Shown: positions 51,837 to 59,669 of the stretch, piece after piece
How positions within the stretch are numbered: position 1 is the first letter of the stretch
How the letters are laid out: each line of letters opens with the position of its first letter
Assembly (NCBI GenBank): GCA_963806145.1
Contig: CAWDXD010000014.1
Location: forward strand, 26,472 to 90,471
DNA length: 64,000 nucleotides
Direction of reading: 5' to 3'
From: DASXKD01 sp963806145
Lineage (GTDB): Bacteria; Actinomycetota; Actinomycetes; Streptosporangiales; Streptosporangiaceae
Program-made: the position numbers and the translations under genes
The notes under the pieces: model-generated
Told to the model about the DNA's origin: nothing
Seen by the model: the letters and a program-made list of their open reading frames with translations, nothing else
The model's database searches: none

Positions 51837-51863
51837 CAAAAGTAGTGAGTGATTACTAACTTA
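51833..51863 (+). promoter_or_regulatory. Promoter and operator of the tetR gene
   Basis: TTGACA (51833-51838) is 18 bp from TAACTT (51857-51862), which ends seven bases before the ATG at 51870, so the mRNA is probably leaderless. The dyad AGTGAGT-GATT-ACTAACT (51844-51861) covers the spacer and -10. The same dyad, inverted, occurs before the MFS gene (52528-52549). Confidence 0.75.
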
Positions 51864-51869
51864 GGTCTC

Positions 51870-52472
51870 ATGACACGGACCGGAGTGCGGATGCCCGCCG
51901 CGGAGCGCCGCGAGTCGGTGCTGGAAGCGGCGGTGGCCGCGTTCGCCCTTCACGGCCTGGCCGGCACTTCCACCGAGGACGTGGCCCGCCGGGCCGGGAT
52001 CAGCCAGCCTTACCTGTTCCGGCTGTTCCCTACGAAGAAGGCGCTGTTCCTGGCTCTGGTGGAGCGGTGCTATCTGCGCATCGAGGAGGCGTTCACCGCC
52101 GCCGCGGGCGACAAGACCGGCGACGAAGCGCTCGAGGCGATGGGCGATGAGTACGAGCGGCTGCTGGACAACCGGACGCTGCTACTGCTCCAGATGCACG
52201 CCTACGCCGCGTGCGAGGACCTGGAAATCCGGGCCGCCACCCGCGCCGGGTTCAAGCGGCTGTGGTCCCTGGCGGAGCGGCTGTCCGGGCTGCCCTTCGA
52301 CCGGATCGTCGCGTTCTTCGCCATGGGCATGCTGATGAACGTGGCCGCGGCCATGGACCTGCCCGCCGTCGATGAGCGGTGGACCAGCTGGTGCCCGAAG
52401 GCAGGTCCCGATAACGACCTCCTGGTGCAGGCAGCCCCGGCGGCCGGGCTGGCCCCGGTTCCCCGAAGATGA
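51870..52472 (+). CDS. TetR family transcriptional regulator of the adjacent MFS exporter
   Basis: 200-aa repressor. The HTH is RRESVLEAAVAAFALHGLAG and EDVARRAGISQPYLFRLFPTK. The C-terminal ligand domain is helical. The ATG at 51870 (MTRTGVRMPAAERR) is favoured by a promoter placed exactly at this codon; the longer frame from 51849 would run through the operator. Downstream, after an intrinsic terminator, is a DHA2-type exporter whose promoter carries the same operator, so this protein most likely represses both. Confidence 0.88.
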   Translation: MTRTGVRMPAAERRESVLEAAVAAFALHGLAGTSTEDVARRAGISQPYLFRLFPTKKALFLALVERCYLRIEEAFTAAAGDKTGDEALEAMGDEYERLLDNRTLLLLQMHAYAACEDLEIRAATRAGFKRLWSLAERLSGLPFDRIVAFFAMGMLMNVAAAMDLPAVDERWTSWCPKAGPDNDLLVQAAPAAGLAPVPRR

Positions 52473-52476
52473 GCCC

Positions 52477-52520
52477 GCTCCGGGGCTGGCCGGCCCCGGA
52501 GCCGCAGGACCCTTTTTTTT
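52477..52520 (+). terminator. Rho-independent terminator after tetR
   Basis: Perfect 10-bp stem GCTCCGGGGC (52477-52486) with its complement at 52493-52502 and loop TGGCCG. It is followed by ten bases and then eight T (52513-52520), a rare U-tract in this GC-rich DNA. Confidence 0.75.
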
Positions 52521-52527
52521 CGACCTG

Positions 52528-52549
52528 AAAGTTAGTGACTACTCACTTT
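52528..52549 (+). promoter_or_regulatory. Operator of the MFS exporter gene
   Basis: Dyad AAAGTTAGT-GACT-ACTCACTTT with one arm mismatch, 14 bp upstream of the MFS ATG. The half-sites match the tetR-promoter dyad (51844-51861) on the opposite strand. It sits directly before TATAGG and AGGAGG, where a bound repressor would block transcription or elongation. Confidence 0.75.
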
Positions 52550-52563
52550 ATAGGAGGCTTACG

Positions 52564-54054
52564 ATGAGCCAGAAAAGCCGGAGCATCTGGACCTTCGTGA
52601 TCACGTCGGTCGCGCTGTTCATGGCGTCGCTCGACAACCTGGTGGTCACGATGGCGCTGCCGTCGATCCGGGAGCACCTGCACGCCTCGCTCGCAGGCCT
52701 GCAATGGACGGTCAACGCCTACACGCTGACATTCGCCGTGCTGCTGCTCACCGGCGCCACGCTGGGCGAACGGTACGGCCGCCGACGGATGTTCGTGATC
52801 GGCCTCGGCCTGTTCACCGCCGGCTCGGCCGCTGCCGCGCTCGCCCCTGGTATCGGCGCACTGGTCGCCGCGCGCGCAATCCAGGGCGTCGGGGCGGCCA
52901 TCCTCGTACCGCTGACGCTCACCCTGCTGTCCGCCGCGGTCCCGCCGGCCCGGCGCGGGCTGGCGCTGGGCGCCTGGGGTGCGGTCGGCGGGCTGGCCAT
53001 CGCCATCGGGCCGCTGGTCGGCGGGGCCGTGGTCGAGGGTGCCTCCTGGCAGTGGATCTTCTGGCTGAATGTGCCCATCGGCATCGCGCTGCTGCCGGTG
53101 GCGTGGGCGCGGCTGACCGAGAGCTACGGTCCGGCGACCCGGCTGGACCTGCGCGGCGTGGCACTGGCCAGCCTGGGCCTCTTCGGCATAGTCCTCGGCG
53201 TGGTTCGCGGTAACGACCACGGCTGGACCAGCGTCACCGTGCTGCTGCCGATGGTGATCGGCGCCCTGCTCGTGGCGGCGTTCCTGATCTGGGAGACCCG
53301 GGCTCCCGAGCCCATGCTGCCGCTGCGGCTGTTCCGCAGCCGCGGGTTCACCATCACCAACGCCGCGTCGATGCTGATGTTCTTCGGGATGTTCGGCTCG
53401 ATCTTCCTGCTGGCCCAGTTCCTGCAGGTGGTCCAGGGCTACAGTCCGCTGGAGGCCGGGATCCGCACGCTGCCGTGGACGGCCATGCCGGTGCTCATCG
53501 CCCCGATCGCGGGCACGCTGTCAGACCGGATCGGCGGCCGGCCGCTGCTGGTGACCGGGTTGGCCCTGCAGGCGATCGGCCTCGGCTGGCTGGCCGCGAT
53601 CGCCAGCCCGACCGTGGCCTACGCCGCCCTGGTGCCCGCGTTCGTGGTCTCCGGAGTGGGGATGTCGCTGTTCTTCGCCCCGGTCGCCAACGTGGTGCTC
53701 GGCTCGGTGCGGCGTGAGGAGGAGGGCATCGCCTCCGGCGCCAACAACGCGATCCGCGAACTGGGCGGCGTGTTCGGCATCGCGGTGCTCGGCGCGGTGT
53801 TCTCGGCGCGCGGCGGATATGCCAGCGGGGCCACGTTCGTCGCCGGCATGTCCTCGGCGGTCTGGGTGGGTGCGGCAGCGGTGGCAGTCGCCGCCGCGCT
53901 GGCCATCGCCCTGCCCGGACTGCGCAAGGCGCCGGCCACCCGCACCGGCGCTGCCACCGCCGCCGGCGCGGGCGCGCCCGCAATGGCGCAGGCCGAGCCG
54001 GTGGCCGCCGTGGCGGACGCCGGGCCGGAGGGCACGCTGGAACTGGTCCGGTGA
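52564..54054 (+). CDS. MFS drug exporter, DHA2 (14-TM) type
   Basis: 496-aa proton-driven multidrug efflux protein with about 14 membrane segments. Motifs are FMASLDNLVVTMALPSI (motif D1), GERYGRRRMFVIGL (motif A), ARAIQGVGAAILVPLTL (motif B) and GAVGGLAIAIGPLVGGAVVE (motif C). The ATG at 52564 follows AGGAGG. The last ~50 residues are Ala-rich and cytoplasmic. Substrate unknown; regulation by the adjacent TetR protein is supported by the shared operator. Confidence 0.92.
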   Translation: MSQKSRSIWTFVITSVALFMASLDNLVVTMALPSIREHLHASLAGLQWTVNAYTLTFAVLLLTGATLGERYGRRRMFVIGLGLFTAGSAAAALAPGIGALVAARAIQGVGAAILVPLTLTLLSAAVPPARRGLALGAWGAVGGLAIAIGPLVGGAVVEGASWQWIFWLNVPIGIALLPVAWARLTESYGPATRLDLRGVALASLGLFGIVLGVVRGNDHGWTSVTVLLPMVIGALLVAAFLIWETRAPEPMLPLRLFRSRGFTITNAASMLMFFGMFGSIFLLAQFLQVVQGYSPLEAGIRTLPWTAMPVLIAPIAGTLSDRIGGRPLLVTGLALQAIGLGWLAAIASPTVAYAALVPAFVVSGVGMSLFFAPVANVVLGSVRREEEGIASGANNAIRELGGVFGIAVLGAVFSARGGYASGATFVAGMSSAVWVGAAAVAVAAALAIALPGLRKAPATRTGAATAAGAGAPAMAQAEPVAAVADAGPEGTLELVR

Positions 54055-54076
54055 ACTAGGCAGCCCGCCTGATCAC

Positions 54077-54105
54077 GCAGGCCCCCGCGGGAAGCGGGGG
54101 CCTGC
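54077..54105 (+). terminator. Hairpin downstream of the MFS gene
   Basis: Perfect 12-bp inverted repeat GCAGGCCCCCGC (54077-54088) with complement at 54094-54105 and loop GGGAA, 22 bp after the stop codon. No U-tract. Confidence 0.72.
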
Positions 54106-54207
54106 GCCGGTCTTCCGGCGTCCCGCGGGCCGCCGCGCGACCCGGTAGCACCCATTAGGGTGGTCGGCAGCAGCCCTTTGTCCCGACCCACGGTGAGGAG
54201 ATACGAC

Positions 54208-55032
54208 GTGCCCGGCAACCCTGGCGAGTCCCCCTCCGGCGCGGAGCCGGACACGTTCGACACCAGCGTGGCGCACATCGCCCGGGTCTATAACTTCTGG
54301 CTCGGCGGGCGGGACAACTACGCGTCCGACCGGGAAGCCGCCGAAGAAGTCATCGCGGCGTACCCGACCATCCGTGCCAGCGTCCGCGCGCAGCGGGCGT
54401 TCCTCGGCCGGGCCGTCCGGTACCTGGTCACCGAGGCGGGCATCCGGCAGTTCCTCGACATCGGGACCGGGCTGCCGTCCGCGGACAACACCCACGAGGT
54501 CGCCCAGCGGGCGGCGCCGGAGTCGCGCGTGGTGTACGTGGATTCCGATCCGATCGTGCTGGCGCACGCCCGCGCCCTGCTCACCAGCAGCCCGGAGGGT
54601 GCCACCCACTACGTCGACGCCGACTTGCGGGACACCGGCAAGATCTGCGAGCAGGCGGCGGAGATCCTCGACTTCTCCGCGCCGCTCGCCATCCTGCTGG
54701 TCGGGGTGCTGCACTGCATCCCCGACGCCGACGACCCCGCCGGGATCGTCGCCGCGCTGGTCGACGTCATGCCGCCGGGCAGCTACCTGGTGATCGCGCA
54801 CCCGGCCAGCGACATCCACGCTAGCCAGGTCGGCACGGCGGCCAGCCGGATCAACCCGCTGATGGCGGATCCGGTCACGCTTCGCGCGCACGAGCAGGTG
54901 GGCCGCTTCTTCGCCGGCCTTGACCTGGTCGAGCCCGGCCTGGTCCAGTTGCACCGGTGGCGGCCGGGCCCGGAGGGCCCGGTTCCCGATGGCGACATCG
55001 CCAACTACGGCGGGATCGGCCGCAAGGCCTGA
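54208..55032 (+). CDS. SAM-dependent methyltransferase-like protein (PF04672 type)
   Basis: 274-aa Rossmann-fold protein of a family greatly expanded in actinomycetes. Its hallmarks are PSVARVYNFWLGGRDNY-like (here SVAHIARVYNFWLGGRDNYA), QFLDIGTGLPSADNTHEVAQ as the SAM-binding glycine motif, VVYVDSDPIVLAHARALL, and LLVGVLHCIPDADDP. Substrates are unknown for the family. The GTG at 54208 (PGNPGESPSG) follows GGTGAGGAG at 54190-54198; the frame back to 54160 adds an unlikely leader. Convergent with the RsbW-like gene. Confidence 0.87.
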   Translation: MPGNPGESPSGAEPDTFDTSVAHIARVYNFWLGGRDNYASDREAAEEVIAAYPTIRASVRAQRAFLGRAVRYLVTEAGIRQFLDIGTGLPSADNTHEVAQRAAPESRVVYVDSDPIVLAHARALLTSSPEGATHYVDADLRDTGKICEQAAEILDFSAPLAILLVGVLHCIPDADDPAGIVAALVDVMPPGSYLVIAHPASDIHASQVGTAASRINPLMADPVTLRAHEQVGRFFAGLDLVEPGLVQLHRWRPGPEGPVPDGDIANYGGIGRKA

Positions 55033-55065
55033 GGGGACCGGCCGCGCCTGTCAAGCGGTGCCCGG

Positions 55066-55866
55066 TCAGCCGGCGACCACCGCCCAGACGACCTTCCCGC
55101 TTGACTTCTCCGGCGTGTAGCAGCCCCACTCCGCGCTGAGCGACCCGACGAGCAGCAGCCCGCGGCCGCTGTCCGCCTCGGGTTCCACGGGCTGGGGCAC
55201 CGGCGGGCGGTCGCTGCCGTCCCAGATCTGGATGACCACGCGGTGATCGTCCGCGGACAGCCACACGCGGACCGGGGGAGTCCCGGGTGCCCAATGCCCG
55301 GCAAAACGGCTGCCCGTCAAGCCCGCCGAGGCCTGGACCGCATTGCTCACCAGTTCGGAGACGACCAGCCCGGCCGTCTGCGCCAGCGCATCCAGGTGCC
55401 ATTCCCACAGCACCAGCGTGGTGTGCAGCCTGGCGCAGGGCGCCGCGGTCGGCAGCGCTCCCAGTGCCAGGAAGGATTGGTGCGGCCACGCGATTCCAGC
55501 CCCGTCCTGCTGGCCGGAATCGGCAGCGGAGCCGGAATCGGCAGTGAAGCCGGAATCGGTGGCGGAGCCGGCCGAGTCCGCGGCGGAACCGGCAGCGTCC
55601 GCGGTGAAGTCGGCGGCGTCCGCGGTGAAGTCGGCGTAGCTGGCCGCGGGGTCAGCGGGCTGGTCGGGGCTGGTGCCGGGATCCGAGGCGGCGCCGGCCG
55701 GATCGGGGACTGCGCCGGCCAGAGCCGGGGCGGTGTCAGCCAGAGCTGGGGCGGAGCCGGCGGGATCGGGGGTGACGCCTGCCGGATCCCGGGCGGCGGC
55801 CGGACCCCGGGCGGCGGCCGGATCCGGGACTGTCCCGGCCACGCTGATGATGGGGGAGTAGGTCAT
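55066..55866 (-). CDS. RsbW-like ATPase (HATPase_c) with a repetitive N-terminal region
   Basis: 266-aa protein. The C-terminal ~120 residues form an anti-sigma-type HATPase: LHTTLVLWEWHLDALAQTAG, LVVSELVSNAVQASAGL (N-box), VVIQIWDGSDRPP and EADSGRGLLLVGSLSAEWG. Such single-domain ATPases bind sigma or anti-anti-sigma factors in actinomycetes. Residues ~10-130 are low-complexity repeats of DPAG/PALAD and ADFTADAAD/SAADSGS units, with matching DNA repeats at 55510-55830. The ATG at 55866 follows GGAGG; the frame continues open to 55974. Confidence 0.78.
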   Translation of the reverse strand: MTYSPIISVAGTVPDPAAARGPAAARDPAGVTPDPAGSAPALADTAPALAGAVPDPAGAASDPGTSPDQPADPAASYADFTADAADFTADAAGSAADSAGSATDSGFTADSGSAADSGQQDGAGIAWPHQSFLALGALPTAAPCARLHTTLVLWEWHLDALAQTAGLVVSELVSNAVQASAGLTGSRFAGHWAPGTPPVRVWLSADDHRVVIQIWDGSDRPPVPQPVEPEADSGRGLLLVGSLSAEWGCYTPEKSSGKVVWAVVAG

Positions 55867-56118
55867 CGTTCCGCGCCTCCAGGCCACGTTGCCCGTGGCA
55901 GTCACGTTGCCCGTGTCAAGCACGTTCCCCGCGCCCCACTGGTCCAACCACATCACGGCCCGACCATCCCCCACGGCCGGATCCGGCGAGCGCAGGCACG
56001 CGGCCGCCGGTCCCGGCAGTGGCCGGACTTGCTGATCGCCAGGTTAAGGCATCGCTGCCACCTGGATCGCCATGCCAGAACACTCGCCGTCGTGCCTGGC
56101 CGCGCTCACCCCGGCGGA
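55867..56118. other. Intergenic region between divergent genes
   Basis: About 250 bp separating the ATPase gene from the GntR promoter. Direct repeats of the GTTGCCCGTG type occur at 55880-55920 (GTTGCCCGTGGCAGTCAC, then GTTGCCCGTGTCAAGCAC). No gene is supported. Confidence 0.45.
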
Positions 56119-56163
56119 TTGACAGACGAGCTAGGTAGGTCTCTAATGTACTAGGAGCCTAGT
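56119..56163 (+). promoter_or_regulatory. Promoter and palindromic operator of the GntR-ABC operon
   Basis: TTGACA (56119-56124), 17-bp spacer, TCTAAT (56142-56147): a near-consensus vegetative promoter. A perfect palindrome ACTAGG-AG-CCTAGT (56150-56163) covers the expected start site, and a further CTAGG half-site is at 56131-56135. Probably bound by the YtrA-type regulator that follows. Confidence 0.7.
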
Positions 56164-56166
56164 TCA

Positions 56167-56574
56167 ATGAATCGAGGCGTGGTGATCGAGTTCCACCTGG
56201 ATGCCCGCTCGGGCGTCGCCCCGTACCTGCAGCTCATCCACCAGGTGCGGCAGGCACTGCGGCTCGGGCTGCTGCGCGAGGGCGACCAGCTTCCGACGGT
56301 CAAGGAGGTCGTCGCGCGGCTGGCCATCAACCCCAACACCGTGCTCAAGGCCTACCGGCAGCTCGAATACGAGGGCCTGGCGGCGGCGCGGCCGGGGATC
56401 GGCACGTTCGTGACCGCGACCCTGAACGGCGGATCGCTCGCCGCGTACCGGCCGTTGCGCGACGACCTGCGGAAATGGCTCGGCAAGGCGCGGCGGGCGG
56501 GGCTGGATGACGAGAGCATCGATGCCCTGTTCCAGAGCACCTTTCGGGCCGCCGATGCGGAGGAAATAGCATGA
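56167..56574 (+). CDS. GntR family regulator, YtrA subfamily
   Basis: 135-aa repressor. A winged HTH of the GntR type occupies residues ~12-80 (PYLQLIHQVRQALRLGLLRE, QLPTVKEVVARLAINPNTVL, KAYRQLEYEGLAAARPGIGT). A short helical tail, not a large ligand domain, follows; this is the YtrA pattern. The ATG at 56167 has AGGAG upstream. It leads an operon with an ABC ATPase (ATGA overlap) and permease, the usual YtrA arrangement, in which cell-wall-active compounds often induce. Confidence 0.9.
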   Translation: MNRGVVIEFHLDARSGVAPYLQLIHQVRQALRLGLLREGDQLPTVKEVVARLAINPNTVLKAYRQLEYEGLAAARPGIGTFVTATLNGGSLAAYRPLRDDLRKWLGKARRAGLDDESIDALFQSTFRAADAEEIA

Positions 56575-57467
56575 CAGCCGTTCTGGAGGCCCGCGGGCTG
56601 GGCAAGCGATACCGGAAGACGCAGGCGCTGACCGACTGCACCCTGGACATTCCCGCCGGGCGGGTGGCCGGGCTGGTCGGCCCGAACGGGGCCGGGAAGA
56701 CAACCCTGCTGCACCTGGCCACCGGCCTGCTGGAGCCGACATCCGGCACGATCGAGGTGCTCGGCGGGCAGCCCGGCGCAAGCCCGGCGCAACTCGCCAG
56801 GGTGGGCTTCGTCGCGCAGGACACCCCCACCTACGCCGCGCTGTCCGTGGCCGATCACCTGCGCATGGGGGAGCGGATGAACCCCCGCTGGGACGCCGGC
56901 CTGGCCCGTGCCCGGATCGCCCGGCTCGGCCTCGAGCCGGGCAAGAAAGCCGGCAAACTGTCCGGCGGCCAGCGGGCCCAGCTCGCCCTGACCCTCGCCA
57001 TCGCTAAGCGGCCGGAAGTGCTGCTCCTGGACGAGCCGGTCGCCAGCCTGGACCCGCTGGCCCGGCGCGAGTTCCTCCAGGGCCTGATGGAGTTCACCGC
57101 CGACCAGCAGGTCAGCGTCGTGCTGTCCTCGCACCTGGTCGCCGACCTGGAGCGGGTCTGCGACTACCTGATCGTGCTAGTCGCCTCCCGGGTGCGGGTG
57201 GCCGGCGAGGTGGACCGGCTCCTCGCCGCCCATCACCTGCTCACCGGGCCCCGCCGCGACCCCGGGGCGTTCCCGGCCGCCTGGGAGGTCATCTCGGCCA
57301 GCCACACCGACCGGCAGAGCACGCTGCTGATCCGCACCGATGCCCCGGTCCACGACCCCGCCTGGACCATCAGCCAGGTGAGCATGGAGGACGTGGTCCT
57401 GGCCTACATGAGCCAGGCCGCCGGCCCGGAGCCGGGCCGCAAGCCAGCACTGGAGGTAGCGCGATGA
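56571..57467 (+). CDS. ABC transporter ATP-binding protein
   Basis: 298-aa ATPase. Walker A is GPNGAGKTTLLHLATG, the signature is KLSGGQRAQLAL, Walker B is VLLLDEPVASLDPLAR, and the H-loop is SSHLVADLE. The C-terminal ~80 residues include a beta-rich extension (HTDRQSTLLIRTDAPVHDPAW). It overlaps both neighbours by 4 nt (ATGA). Works with the following permease, under the YtrA-type regulator. Confidence 0.9.
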   Translation: MTAVLEARGLGKRYRKTQALTDCTLDIPAGRVAGLVGPNGAGKTTLLHLATGLLEPTSGTIEVLGGQPGASPAQLARVGFVAQDTPTYAALSVADHLRMGERMNPRWDAGLARARIARLGLEPGKKAGKLSGGQRAQLALTLAIAKRPEVLLLDEPVASLDPLARREFLQGLMEFTADQQVSVVLSSHLVADLERVCDYLIVLVASRVRVAGEVDRLLAAHHLLTGPRRDPGAFPAAWEVISASHTDRQSTLLIRTDAPVHDPAWTISQVSMEDVVLAYMSQAAGPEPGRKPALEVAR

Positions 57468-58507
57468 CATGGATGACCTGGCGCCAGTTCCGCGCCCAGG
57501 CCATCGCGGGCGCCGCCGCGCTGGCCGTGCTCGCGATCGCCCTGGCGGTCACCGGCCTGCACCTGGCCCACCTCTACGCCGGCAGCGGCCTGGCGACGTG
57601 CCAGGCGAACGGTGACTGCGGGTCGCTCGTCAGCGCCTTCACAGCACAGGTGCAGGCCAGCGGCTACAAGTGGGTGTTCGGCTTCACCAACGCATTGCTC
57701 CTGGCCACCCCGGCCCTCATCGGGATCTTCTGGGGAGCGCCACTGGTCACCAGGGAGATCGAGGCCGGCACATTCCGGCTGGCATGGAACCAGAGCGTCA
57801 CCCGCACCCGCTGGCTGGCCGTCAAGCTGGGCCTGATCGGCCTGGCCAGCATGGCCACCGCCGGGCTGCTCAGCCTCATGGTGAGCTGGTGGGCCAGCCC
57901 GATCGACCGGGCCAGCGCGCTGCCCGCCGTGCGGGACGGGACAGCGGGCGCCAGCCGGTTCGCGCCGTTCCTCTTCGACGCGCGCGGCATCGCCCCCATC
58001 GGTTATGCCGCGTTCGCGTTCGCGCTGGGCGTCACCGTGGGGGTGCTCGTCCGCCGCACCGTGCCGGCGATGGCGATCACGCTCGCCGTCTTCGCCGCCG
58101 TGCAGATCGTCATGCCGCTGTGGATCCGGCCCCACCTCGTCGCGCCGGTGCACGCCGCCTCGGCATTCAACGCCGCCAACATCACCGAGATCAGCAGCAG
58201 TAACAACGGCAGCATGACCGTCATGACAGCGGTCGACCTGCCGGGCGCGTGGGTCCTGTCCAACCAGACCCTGACCCGGGCGGGCCACGTGTTCACCGGG
58301 CCGGCCCCGCGGCCATGCATGAGTTCCAACGCGCCGTTCAGCGCCTGCCAGACCGCGCTCGGCAAGCTGGGCCTGCGGCAACTGGTGACCTACCAGCCCG
58401 CCGGCCGGTACTGGGCGTTCCAGGGGTACGAGACCGGGATCTTCGTCGTCCTCGCGCTGGGGCTCGGCGCGGCCTGCGTCTGGAGGGTCCGGCGGCGCGC
58501 CTTCTGA
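57464..58507 (+). CDS. ABC transporter permease
   Basis: 347-aa membrane protein with six hydrophobic segments (residues ~14-36, 75-95, 120-142, 172-195, 198-218 and 318-340). A large extracellular loop lies around 220-315 and contains two Cys. The conserved cytoplasmic segment is TREIEAGTFRLAWNQSVTRTRWLAVKLG. Homologous proteins partner YtrA-linked ATPases. Substrate unknown. Confidence 0.85.
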   Translation: MTWMTWRQFRAQAIAGAAALAVLAIALAVTGLHLAHLYAGSGLATCQANGDCGSLVSAFTAQVQASGYKWVFGFTNALLLATPALIGIFWGAPLVTREIEAGTFRLAWNQSVTRTRWLAVKLGLIGLASMATAGLLSLMVSWWASPIDRASALPAVRDGTAGASRFAPFLFDARGIAPIGYAAFAFALGVTVGVLVRRTVPAMAITLAVFAAVQIVMPLWIRPHLVAPVHAASAFNAANITEISSSNNGSMTVMTAVDLPGAWVLSNQTLTRAGHVFTGPAPRPCMSSNAPFSACQTALGKLGLRQLVTYQPAGRYWAFQGYETGIFVVLALGLGAACVWRVRRRAF

Positions 58508-58514
58508 GCGGCGC

Positions 58515-58790
58515 TCAGCCGCTGGTGATCTCCGCTGCGCACCGGTAGCCGCTGCGCAGCGCGCCCTCCAGGTAGCCCTGGAAGTTCAGCGAGGTGTGCT
58601 CCCCGGCGAAGTGCAGGCCGCCGTGGCGGCGGCCCTGGATCCCGTTGAAGCCGGTGTACTGGCCGGTCTTGAGGTAGGAGTACGCGCCGCCGGTGTGCGG
58701 GTCCCCGGCCGACCAGGCGTAGTACGCCTACGCCGCCACCGCCTGTGCCTGGCGCAGCGCCCGCACCGCCGGTGATCCGCCCCAGTCCAT
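58515..58790 (-). pseudogene. Remnant of a flavin amine oxidase gene with its middle deleted
   Basis: Too broken for ORF calling. From ATG 58790 the frame reads MDWGGSPAVRALRQAQAVAA and stops at TAG (58730-58728). In the same frame it then continues AYYAWSAGDPHTGGAYSYLK, GQYTGFNGIQGRRHGGLHFA, GEHTSLNFQGYLEGALRSGY to TGA at 58517-58515. The second part is the C-terminal FAD-binding end of a flavin monoamine oxidase (GEHTS...GYLEGALRSG). The first part looks like that family's extreme N-terminus. About 90 codons remain of an expected 450-550, so an internal deletion has removed most of the gene. Confidence 0.75.
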
Positions 58791-58887
58791 GCGACCTCCC
58801 GCCGCCCGCCGCTGCGGGCACTCTAGCCCCGGCCTGTTGGAGCTGGCGACCTCGGCCGAAGGCGGGGGGTGCCGCGCGGCGGAGCGG

Positions 58888-59586
58888 TCAGGTGACCGGA
58901 AGGGCGCGGACCTCGGCGGCCATGCGGCGGCGGTCGATGTCGGCGTCACCGGCGGCATTGTCGGCGACGACCGACTGGATCGCGCTGCGGTAGGACTTCG
59001 AAAGCTGGGGCCAGCAGAGCTTGGCAAGCTCGAGCCCCTGGAACTGCTCGCCCGGCGAGCGCGGGTCGGCGATCGCCGCCAGGATGGTGGCGCCGTCGGC
59101 CAGCGACGGGTCGCCCTTCATCAGCCCCAGGGCCAGGGCGCGCGCGGCCGGGGAGGCGTTCGTGAACATCGTCCTGACCTCGGCGGGGTCGAACTTCTCC
59201 TGGCGGGCCAGGGTGGCGGACCGCTGGATCAGCAGGTCCTGCAGGTGCGCCCGGGCGCCCTCGTACCGCGGGTCCGCCAGCTCGGTATGCACGACGGCGT
59301 AGGCCTCGGCGAACCTGCCGAGGTCGGCGTGCTCCAGGATGCGGGCCGTGTTCGGCGCGCCCGCGTCGGCCAGCTCGCGGGTGAGCTCGAGGCCGAACCC
59401 GCCCGAATTCAGCGACAGCCGTTCCACCCGGGCGATCACGAACGGGCTGACGAGCAGCACCGCGCCGATCACCAGGAGGGTGACGATCCCGGGACCTGAG
59501 CTGGTGTAGATGACCCTGGCGGCCGCGGCGGCCAGCAGGGCCAGCCCGACCACACCCAGCAGCAACGTCGCCCTGCGCCGTATCAT
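58888..59586 (-). CDS. Membrane protein of unknown function, two N-terminal helices
   Basis: 232-aa protein. Two hydrophobic helices (residues ~5-24 and 32-50) are followed by a ~180-residue cytoplasmic helical region (ELTRELADAGAPNTARILEH, FAEAYAVVHTELADPRYEGA, SYRSAIQSVVADNA). No catalytic motif seen. The ATG at 59586 follows GGAGG at good distance; upstream residues to 59628 are unlikely. No functional partner nearby is obvious. Confidence 0.65.
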   Translation of the reverse strand: MIRRRATLLLGVVGLALLAAAAARVIYTSSGPGIVTLLVIGAVLLVSPFVIARVERLSLNSGGFGLELTRELADAGAPNTARILEHADLGRFAEAYAVVHTELADPRYEGARAHLQDLLIQRSATLARQEKFDPAEVRTMFTNASPAARALALGLMKGDPSLADGATILAAIADPRSPGEQFQGLELAKLCWPQLSKSYRSAIQSVVADNAAGDADIDRRRMAAEVRALPVT

Positions 59587-59669
59587 GCGCCACCTCCGCC
59601 GGTCCTGCGCGCCACCGCTACCCGGCAATTTACGGGCAAAACGGCCGCGGCGCCCAGCCTGTCAGGAAG

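Noticed and set aside
55243..56154. Plus-strand 303-codon repetitive open frame opposite the RsbW-like gene
   Set aside because: It mirrors the DNA repeats of the ATPase gene's N-terminal region and runs through the YtrA promoter; no domain is seen.
58390..58821. 143-codon minus-strand frame over the amine oxidase remnant
   Set aside because: Wrong frame: it is Gly/Arg-rich, while the neighbouring frame carries the amine oxidase C-terminal motif.
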